In this document: positions 56,048 to 64,000 of the stretch, one piece after another
Numbering within the stretch: the first letter of the stretch is position 1
How the letters are laid out: each line of letters begins with the position of its first letter
Assembly: GCA_002964805.2 (NCBI GenBank)
Contig: PUDQ02000037.1
Location: 1 to 64,000, forward strand
DNA from: Trametes villosa
Taxonomy: Eukaryota; Basidiomycota; Agaricomycetes; Polyporales; Polyporaceae
Reading direction: 5' to 3'
Length of the DNA stretch: 64,000 nucleotides
Position numbers and translations under genes: made by a program
The notes under the pieces: generated by a model
Database searches by the model: none
The model's input: only the letters and a program-made list of their open reading frames with translations
Told to the model about the DNA's origin: nothing

Positions 56048-57176
56048 TCAATACGGCTTGAACTTGCGAGACTCCTTCAACTTCTCGATCTTCGCCGTGT
56101 CCTCTTGGAACCGCGTCTTCAAGTCAATGATCTCTGCGAGGGAAAGGTGAGATCATTTGCTGAGTGAAGCAAACGGAGCTGAACGCACGCTTTCGCTTCT
56201 TCTCGTGGATCTGGAAAGCATAGAACGCGTCCTTCTCCTTTTTCTCCTTCTTGTCCTTCCTGCGCCTCTTACTGCCGGCACCCGCCTGCTCCTCCTGGAA
56301 GCGTTTACTCGCGACACCAACACCTCCGCCTAAGGTCTTGCCGTACGCGCCGCCGCGCGTGACGAGGGTGAAGCCGTCCTCATCGACGATCGCCTCACCC
56401 TTGTGGTATTTGCTCTCCTGTCGCTTCTTCGCCTGCTCGTGCTCGAACGCCTCCATCCACGAGTCCGCGTGAGCGCGAACGATGTCGAGCGGGGGTCGGA
56501 GAGCCGAGTAGAGCGAGATGTAGTGCTCGAGACCCGTAGGTGCCTCTGAGTCTACTGGCCATGCGTATGGTTTTGTCGGGGACTTGAGCGCGCGAGCAAG
56601 GGAAGAGCCATCCAGGAAGACGACGTAGGCCGTATGGCCCGTACGCCGTAACGTTCTCAAGGAAGGGGACGGGAGCGGCACCACTTGCGGGCCTTGCGCC
56701 TTGGTGACCTTCCGCTTCTTCTTCGGTCTCGACTCTGCATCGTCCTCGTCCTCGTCCGATCCGGCAGCACCCTCCGCTTGCCCATCCTCGTCCTCACTAC
56801 TGTCCTCATCTTCCAACTCGTCCTCCTGCTGCGCTGCCCCACTACCCCCCGTGCTGAACACGACCCTCTCAACCGTCCCGCACGACTTGAACAGCAGCGT
56901 CAGCTCGCGCTCGGTCGCGTCCGGCGGCACGTTCACGAGGAACAGCGTGCGGCCTTCTGGGAGCGCAGCCGCACGTTCTTTTTGTTTGCCCTTCGCGTCG
57001 CTGTGTTTCGGCGCAGAGTGCGCACGCGCGTATAGAGCATGCGTCGCAGTAGGTGTGTAGACGACCGGAAGGACGGTGAAGCCAGAGATGGTCACGGGTA
57101 ACGCAGAAGACGAGGCTGTAGATGTGGAGGCCGCGCTCGCACGGGAGGCTTTGGCTGGTGAAGAGGAGGAGCCCAT
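56048..57176 (-). CDS. RRP7: Ribosomal RNA-processing protein 7
   Basis: 357 aa in two exons (minus strand): 57176-56189 and 56133-56048. A Ser/Ala-rich N-terminus and 'GFTVLPVVYTP' precede an RRM-like fold starting 'RTLFLVNVPPDATERELTLL' (about 75-100), interrupted by a long Asp/Glu insert and 'RPKKKRKVTK', a nuclear signal. The C-terminal Rrp7 region has 'YHKGEAIVDEDGFTLVTRGG', 'DAFYAFQIHEKKRK' and ends 'KLKESRKFKPY'. Rrp7 is part of the small-subunit processome that matures 18S rRNA in the nucleolus. The acidic insert is large but such inserts are common in the family. Confidence 0.93.
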
Positions 57177-58075
57177 ACTGCCCGCCTAGGTCTGGTGAGA
57201 GACAGCTGCGCGCGAAAGCCGGCGGAGGCAGACGAGCGAAGGAAAGCGGAGAGGTGGTAGTATATATCAAGCGTCTCGGCGGTACACAGCGAAAATGCCA
57301 CAGCTCCTTTTCGGGCGTTTGTTTGGCAACGCCTTCCGCACCAAACAAACGACCGTTTTACGACTTCGCCCTACTAAATGCTAATATTGCCGAGCGATCG
57401 TGTTCCTTCGTGCGACCCGGCCAGGGATGACAGGCCTGTGGAATGCTATAAAATGAGCGCGAATCAGATGAATGTCCACGAAACGAAACGCACCTTTTAC
57501 TCCCGCCCTGCCGCTGTTTTGACAGCCAGTTCAGCAGGTTTTTATGAGAAAAATCTTGTCCCCTGTTCGCGAGAACCATGTCCGCATGCAGTTGTTTGAC
57601 GAGCGCCGTCGGGAGCTCGTACCCAAAGATTTCGCCGTACTCTAGACATAGGCGGTTCAATACAGTATTTGAGCGCCAGACGGAAAATGATCACCAGGTG
57701 GAAAATTCGCCGCCACAGGGCGTTTCGGGAGACGCGCCCGATGCGCTAACCGTGCGCCCCGGAACGCCAGGGGCCAGGTATTATTTAGTAGCTTCTCCGC
57801 TGTACTGCGCTTGCTCCTTGCTTGTAAGGAGGGGAAGCGGCTGCGACACAACTCGTGGAATATTCATATCTTTTGTCCCACAAAGGCCCGTAAAACACTG
57901 TACCGAATGTATGTGCAAGTAATGCAGTTCTATCAATATACATACTTGCGCTGGGAGGCAGGGCTACGAGTGTTGCCCCGCGAACGAAAGAATTTTCGCG
58001 ACCAGTAGACGCCATCACGTGACTCGAGTCGCGCTCGCGGGCGCATCGCGCCGCGACGTGTCTGCTGGGCATTCT
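57177..58075. other. Spacer between RRP7 and pogo-like transposase
   Basis: 0.9 kb. A 100-codon minus-strand frame (57358-57660) is protein-like in its first half ('CLEYGEIFGYELPTALVKQL') but has no partner exon I could find and may be an old gene or transposon scrap. The 5' end of the pogo-like element should also lie here; no terminal inverted repeat was identified. Confidence 0.35.
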
Positions 58076-59285
58076 ATGGGCCGCCACGCTCTCACACTTG
58101 CAGAACAGAAGCGCAAGGCTTCCAAAGCCAAGGACGCTCGCATCGCTAATGCTTTGAACATCTACTATGCTGAACATCCCTCAGACTCATCTTCTGTGGA
58201 GGCCACCCCTCAACCTGACGGCGGCTCTACCCATCCTCGAAGCTCTCTCGCGATCTCCAGACAGTACGGCATCAGCGCTACCACCATGTGGCGCCGTCAG
58301 CACGGGGCAGTCTCTGTCCACGACGCGCACGTTACAGCGCAGCTTCTGACGCCTGCGGAAGAGAGTATCCTTGTACAACTCTGCCGCACATTCGCTCTGC
58401 GGTTTCTCCCTCTCTCGCACAAGCTGCTCGAGGATAGAGCCAATGCAATACTTGCGGTACGTGCTGGAGCTTCTAGCAGACAGGTTGGCAAGCGGTGGAC
58501 ATATCGTTTTCTATCCCGGCACCATGATGAGCTCGCAATGTACTGGAGCTCGAGTTTGAAAAATAAACGTGGTTATGCCCTGAACCCGACCAATCTCCGT
58601 GAATATTTCGAAGTGCTCACGGAAATTGATCGTGCTCGCCATATCAAACCCGAGTTCAAGTATGCCATGGATGAAAGTGCCATCCTACTTGGCATGGAGA
58701 TGACCACACGCGTGATCGGGCCTGTCGGCCAGAAGCTCCAGCATAAGCTGCACGACGGTAGTAGGGAAAGTGTTACCCTCGTGGTCACAATCTGTGCCAA
58801 CGGCACGGTACCTTTCCCTCCTACAGTCATCTTCCCTGGCACGAACTATCTGAAGAGATGGGCAGACCACAACCTCCTCAATGCGACGTGCGTCCCCAAG
58901 AGTCTCTATCAGAAACCGGGCTTGATCTCACCCGTAGCTCCGCAGGATCTGCCTATCCCCAACCGGTTATACAAATGACCAGCTTACCCTGGACTGGATG
59001 GTCGACTTCGAGCAGAAAACACGTCCAACGGGGGTGCAGATCGATGAATGGCGTGAACTTGCCATCGACAACCACGGCAGCCACCTCACCCTCCCATTCC
59101 TTGACTATGCTGCAAGCCACCGCATTGAGGTGGTGGGCTACATTCCCAACTCTACCCATGTCCTCCAGGGGCTCGACGTCGCCTGCTTCGGGGCATTCAA
59201 GACATACTACTCGCGCGCACTGGCATCGTACGAGCGCCGTGCAGGACTCAACATCACAAACATCAGAAGATCTGCAAAATACTGA
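58076..59285 (+). pseudogene. Pogo/Fot1-like DDE transposase, 3'-truncated
   Basis: Exons 58076-58887 and 58946-59285 (58-bp intron, GTGCGT...CAG, in phase). An N-terminal helix-turn-helix of CENP-B type lies at about 40-160 ('SLAISRQYGISATTMWRRQH', 'QVGKRWTYRFLSRHHDEL'). The DDE core has 'YAMDESAILLG' (first Asp), 'AIDNHGSHLT' (second Asp) and 'LQGLDVACFGAFK' (third Asp). The family is cut-and-paste transposases that insert at TA. Relatives continue for a further 50-150 residues after the third Asp region; here the frame ends soon after 'NITNI' with no splice donor nearby. This is close to the 3' end of the Plavaka gene, so a later insertion probably removed the tail. Likely inactive. Confidence 0.82.
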
Positions 59286-59384
59286 CAAGCTGACGAAGCT
59301 GACAGACATCTCTCAGTGATCTCAGCCCTGGCAGCCCACCGGTGCTCAGTAGAGCCGGGTTGACACCGAGAAACAGACAGCCGG

Positions 59385-62300
59385 TCATATTACAACCTCA
59401 TGTGAATGGTAGTCTACAAACCAATTGACGTAGAACATCCGAAACGCGTCCAAACTATCCACAAAATGAAAGCCAGTCGGTATCTTTGTGCGTCCATACA
59501 CCCCGATGAGGTGACAGCCACGCACAATGGACGCTGTCGGGATAACGCTAGTGACGCGCTTGCCCTGGGCCATCTCCGGCCTGACTATCCACATACCCGT
59601 AACTGGGTCAGGTTCGTCACCGACGAGCTCAAACCACTCGACTACCGCGCACTGATAGCGCACATAACCATAAGTAAACGCCAGGAACGCTCGCACGCGA
59701 GCTGCAGTCATCCCGAGCATCCCAGGTGCATCGGGATCAGTCTGCACCAAGACCGTGTCATACCGTGCCCGCTGCCCGTACCAACGCGACGTGCATCGAA
59801 CGATCTCTTGGTGCATGCCGCCTACCCCAGCGAGTTCGCTAGGTGCATAGAAGATCGCCGTCGCCGAGTGGTGAAGAGCGATGGGGGTGCGCGGCGCCAG
59901 TATCGGGAGCTCGTCTGGAGGGAGGTCGTCACCGAGGGCGAGCTCTGGGAAACGCTGGTCATGCAGGAACCGGCGCAGGTAGATGTCGAGATTGGGCTGC
60001 TTGAGCTTGCGCTTCAGAGTGTGCAGGCGCATCGAGCGTGCTAGATTACGGTGGTTAGTCGGCTCGAGACACACGCACGCAGTCGAGTCTCACCTGGGCG
60101 TTGACCAAAGCGCACAAAGGAGGTGCAACTACGCGCATCAGGAGCCGCGGCTACCTCTGCTTCCTGGCGAAAGCGCTCGTCTTGAAGCTGCTCGCGGTCT
60201 GGCTCATGCGCAACACCCGCGGTTCGCAGTGCGTGCGTGTAGACATCGCTCCGAAGCATCCCGCGACGCGCGAACTCCGCTCGGGCTGCAGCGAGCTTGT
60301 TCAGGCGCGTCAGCGTGCGAAGGATCTGGCCGAGCGGCTCCTTGCGGCTGGAACGGCGCCATGGACGCTTGATGGCGACGATATGCTTCGACTCCGTAAT
60401 GGAGGAGCACAGGCCGTTAGGCGAGCCGAAAAGCTGGATCGATCGCACGTAGTGGACGAGGGCGTGCTGGCGAGGTAGGGAGAACCCGTCGGGGCGAACA
60501 CCAGTCTGTTGAAAGATAGTTCGCAGGTCGTGAAAGCGCGCCAAGGTTGACTCCATGTCCTTGAGGTCTTCCGTCGTGTGCGCAGAGCGACGAGCAAGGT
60601 AGCTGAAGTCGAGAAGCGCCCCGAGACACTGTATCATCGCGTCCGGGACGTAACCGACAAGTGCGGGAAGGATGACCTTGAAGAAGGCATGTTTGTGCAG
60701 GGACGCTAGAACGTAACGGAGACACATACCTTCATCAGGGCTTTCGAATCGTTGCCCGTCCACTGGCTGAAATTCCGGCCGTTCGGGAACCGCCGCAGGC
60801 CAGGGTAGGCTGGGACGGCGGCTAGCCTGATAGCACGATCTCAGTCCAGTACAAGCCAAGGTCAGCGGACGACTAACCGTCTATCAATATCGTCAAGTAT
60901 ACGCTTCGCCTCTGCTTCACTCTCCGCGTTTTGCCGAATATAGTCCTCGATCCAGGCGATGATGTGGTCTTTGAACGTGCCTTTGATCAGTTGATGCAGG
61001 AGATCGGGCGTCAGGAGTTCATGAATGTCGGCTCGTGGGAAGTATCGAGTGAACGGCTGTGTGAACGGCGGCGGTGAGCATGTGCAAACTCAATGTGCCG
61101 ACCGGAAGACGTACGGTGACGTCGTCAACGATGCCGAATGAGTCCCATAACTCCCCATGGTCGTAGGTTTCGAGGAGCTCATCAGTGAGTTCCCGAAAAC
61201 GCGGATCTCCGCTGTTAGCGAGCTCGTCGGGGCGTGCCAAGCATCTGGAATGCATGAGTAGATGTTCGTGCTGAAGAACAGAGAACATACTTGGGGCACC
61301 AACCCTGCACCACACCCGCTAGGTATACCTGTTCGGGGTAATCGGCTATGAACGGGCCGAGCTCGTATATTGCACGGCGATAGTGACCGTCCGGGCATCG
61401 TAGGAGGCGCGGCGTGGTCATGCCAGCGCGGAGTGGAGCGAAGACGTGCGCGAGGGCGTAGTGGTAGAGCTGTTTCTTGAAGATACGGAACTCCGGGTCT
61501 TGCTCCGCACCACGTTCGGCTGGACGTCGTCATCACGTACTTAGTACCGAAGCGGGAGATGGGATACAACAGATATACCTTTTGGGATGGCCAGGAAGGC
61601 GACTGGGAGAACACCTTCACAGTGTGCTCGTCGCATGTCGTTGTGTATGTTACCAAGAGACATATACACCGGATGAAACTCTTGGTTGCCGGTTTGTACT
61701 GAGACGGTGGTCTTGTCAGCGCCGCCAATGATTGGGACAAGCATAGCGCCATGAGTCGCAGGATCTCGGGCGATGTCGTCCTGTAATAAATCGAGATGAA
61801 TGGCCGTGCAGATGGGATGACAAACCTGTACTTACCGCCTTCGTGTACGCCCACTGGGCGGACATGAGGTTCGAAAGCCTCCTGGTAGGACCGTCAGGCC
61901 CTTCGACGAACTCCTCGTATGGCACTGTATCGAATTTCCCGTTGAATTCGGTGTTGCCAGCCATGGACTCGACGACATGCTCGGTATTGCGCGCATGAAC
62001 GACGTACTCGCGTCGTTTCCAAGCCGGTGAGTTGTCATCCACCGGGCCTGTATACCGTACTGCAAAGCTGTACCACGATATAGCACCGTATCGGACGCGG
62101 TCCACCGTCTTGTAAAGGTGTGCGGCGCTGTTGAAGAAGCGTGGTGTGTCGCCATGGCCGTGGAGGACGTCCCTGGCAGCGAGGATGTCAAGGAGGTGAT
62201 CGGCATCGCCTGCTGAGGCCTCCATCTTTTCGAATGAGTGCTCCGCGTACTCGAAGGTTGTGCGGTCAGAAAACGGGTCCCAGTTATGGGCGGTGGGACG

Positions 62301-62546
62301 AGGCTCGGGTTGCGCGCCCGGGTCTAGCGGGGCACCTTGAGCATCGCATATTTGCCCTTTGAGGCTGCTCATGAGCTCCGAAAGTATTTACTGACGCTAT
62401 GGAGGCGTACCGGTCAAGTGTGGGTGGTAGCGGTAGACTGGCGGCGGAGGCGGCGGCTTGGGGTGGCGATGGTAGTGAGTCCGATGCTGAGATACAGCAC
62501 GAAGTGTCGGGAACGAGCGCCTGCAGAGGGCGCAAGCTCGAGCCAT
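59385..62546 (-). CDS. Plavaka-type DNA transposase
   Basis: 907 aa in nine exons (minus strand): 62546-62439, 62375-61836, 61780-61579, 61519-61291, 61244-61115, 61056-60878, 60826-60730, 60676-60094, 60040-59385. An N-terminal C2H2 finger ('CALCRRSFPTLRAVSQHRTH') leads to 'CDAQGAPLDPGA', 'DPATHGAMLVPIIGGADKTT', 'VYMSLGNIHNDMRRAH', 'RCPDGHYRRAIYELGPFIAD', 'AGVVQGWCPKCL', 'FSQWTGNDSKALMK' and 'VGYVPDAMIQCLGALLDFSY', the block order I know from Plavaka transposases of mushroom genomes. It should cut and paste its own element. No stop or frameshift is needed. The first join relies on a weak donor (GTCTAC); a stronger donor nearby gives the wrong frame. The last exon holds a 219-residue tail ending 'YVNWFVDYHSHEVVI'. 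Confidence 0.85.
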
Positions 62547-62857
62547 GGCGATGTCGGAGCTCCGCGTTGCAAGAAAGGCGTGTTTGAGTGAGAGTGTGTG
62601 GGGAGTCGGTCCAGGAGGTGGTGTGGTGGTGAATAGGTCGTCCGTCGGAGGGCGAATGTAAGCAAGAGTCAGAGGGCGCCATCGTGTTAAGCGCCCGTGC
62701 GACAAAATCTTCCTCGTCTCCCTCTCCTTCCTCTGCCCACCTCACCTGCTGATTGACTCTCACCTCGTCGCTTTAAGGATACATAGGACCCAAATGTGCG
62801 TGTATTTCACTCAAATTGCCCCTACTGGTAGACTCTTCAGCTCACCAGCTGCCAAGC
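62547..62857. promoter_or_regulatory. Divergent promoter between Plavaka transposase and companion gene
   Basis: 311 bp separates the two start codons. Both genes must be driven from here, as in two-gene transposons; no factor site was recognised. Confidence 0.4.
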
Positions 62858-64000
62858 ATGAGCGGGCGGGGCAAAGGGAGACGTCGTGCAGCCCCCCAAC
62901 AGGAGGTCCTAGATCAAGAGGGTCATGATACATCCACGGTACGTCTGTAGTCATATTCCGACCACGCACCAGAGGTAACCTAAGTATATAGGTGCAGTCT
63001 ACAGAACCTGCGCCTCGCCGCTATGCAACACGGAAGTCAACCCAAGAACGTCGCCCCGGAGTCGAGGCGGGTCTCGCTAAAAGGGCACAACAGGACATCA
63101 GCGCAGGCGCGGCAAAGAAGGCACAGGAGAAGCAAGACAAGGCTGACCGGGAGGCCCGCCACAAGGAAGCCGCTTCGCAGCGCCGAACGGACGGCGCCAA
63201 GCGCGTCGCCCGGTTGCAGGACAGTCGCGCGCAGCGCGAGGTCGTCTTACAGGGCAAGATGGAAGACGTTCCTTCCACCGAGCAGGGGGAAGATGGTCGT
63301 GAGGAGTCAGGACGTGCGTTCAGTAGCCATGAGGCTGCGCCGTGGCCTGATAGTGCTCAGCCGAGCTGATGGTCATCTTTGGCAGGGCGTACCCACACCA
63401 CCGGTAACCCGCAGCCGCCGCGCACGAGCGCAAGGCACAGCACACGCCAGCGCCCTGCACCCGACGTTGATGACCTCGAGCCCGAGCACGGTATGCTTTT
63501 CCTCCCTCCGTCAAATCCATTCGCTGCTCATCCAATACGCATTCTGTTTCAGGCTCAACCAATGGCATATCTTCGGGCGGAGGTATGTCAGCCCGACGAC
63601 CTCCTTGCTAGCACAAGGCAATACTGACCATTTTGTCAAAGCCGGGGAAGGCGAAGAGCTCGACATGGACGACCAGTGGCTCCCTGCTGACGGCGACACT
63701 CACGAGAACAGCAAGAAGGTGATGGGTCCGTTTGGCGAGGACACCGAAGATATGGTCGTCGACCAATGTCGCAAGGACGAACATCAGACAGCCCCCGAGG
63801 GCTCTGGAGATGACGCTGAGGAAGCCGACTGTGAGTAGCAGATATGCTTGAACAGTCTGCCCATGATCTAAGCCGACGTTCAGACTATCCGGGTGAAGAC
63901 ATGTCGGATAGCGAAGATCCAGAGGGGGCGCCCGGGACTGAGCTCGAGCCCAGGGATGAAGGTGAGTCTACTACGAGGCCTTTAGTTGGGCCTGCTTTGC
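62858..64000 (+). CDS. Charged, mostly disordered protein divergent from Plavaka transposase (partial)
   Basis: Exons 62858-62938, 62992-63313, 63386-63490, 63553-63582, 63642-63830, 63884-63961, continuing beyond the edge. The start 'MSGRGKGRRRAAPQQEVLDQ' is followed by 'RRYATRKSTQERRP', a Lys/Ala/Glu helix ('KKAQEKQDKADREARHKEAA'), a Ser/Thr/Arg segment and acidic blocks ('GEDTEDMVVDQ', 'GEDMSDSEDPEGAPG'). No enzyme motif is seen. Similar charged proteins, as far as I recall, are repeated in Agaricomycete genomes. Its place, head-to-head with the transposase, makes it a candidate second gene of the same element, which is inference. All six exons join in phase. Confidence 0.7.

Noticed and set aside
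57358..57660. 100-codon minus-strand frame with a protein-like first half
   Set aside because: No upstream exon or family recognised; kept only as a remark in the spacer entry.

Overview
The window reads as nuclear DNA of a basidiomycete fungus, most likely an Agaricomycete. The coding DNA is GC-rich. Genes are dense and cut by many 48-75 bp introns of GTRNGT...YAG type. The gene and transposon families also fit: Plavaka-type transposase, Ty3/gypsy chromovirus, a Tad-like LINE, a multi-TM protein of the DUF6533 type, sedolisin and BTB proteins. All identifications come from reading motifs; no database was searched. Exon joins were derived by hand. Every complete spliced model below sums to a multiple of three without internal stops, but none has transcript support.

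Left part (1-28.5 kb) is a transposon island. A Ty3/gypsy element on the minus strand (gypsy-1) runs off the left edge and ends with an inferred 5' LTR at 6764-7521. Next to it lies a large plus-strand LINE (about 7.5-22.68 kb) with ORF1 (CCHC knuckle), ORF2 (EEP endonuclease, reverse transcriptase, RNase H) and an A-tail. A second, minus-strand Ty3/gypsy chromovirus (gypsy-2, 10119-16751) has jumped into LINE ORF1. Its two 457-bp LTRs read as identical and a 5-bp duplication (GTGGC) flanks it. A third unit is a 1179-codon gene of an unnamed repeated family (23243-28516), split by a 1681-bp inverted-repeat insertion whose removal restores the reading frame exactly.

Middle part (29.3-57.2 kb) is a gene island: ATG22-like vacuolar effluxer (+), alpha/beta hydrolase (-), a 946-aa disordered protein (+), delta-1-pyrroline-5-carboxylate dehydrogenase PUT2 (-), a BTB protein (-), a PPIL4-type cyclophilin-RRM protein (-), a 999-aa coiled-coil protein (-), a secreted sedolisin (-), a WBP2-like GRAM protein (+), a DUF6533-type membrane protein (-) and the rRNA-processing factor RRP7 (-). 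These are ordinary single genes with no shared pathway. ATG22 (amino-acid export from the vacuole), PUT2 (proline use) and the sedolisin (protein digestion) all touch amino-acid supply, but nothing in the sequence links their control.

Right part (57.2-64 kb) is again mobile DNA: a pogo/Fot1-like transposase gene cut off at its 3' end, a full Plavaka-type transposase on the minus strand, and a divergent plus-strand gene (lysine/acid-rich, unknown) that leaves the window. No rRNA, tRNA or CRISPR array was recognised.
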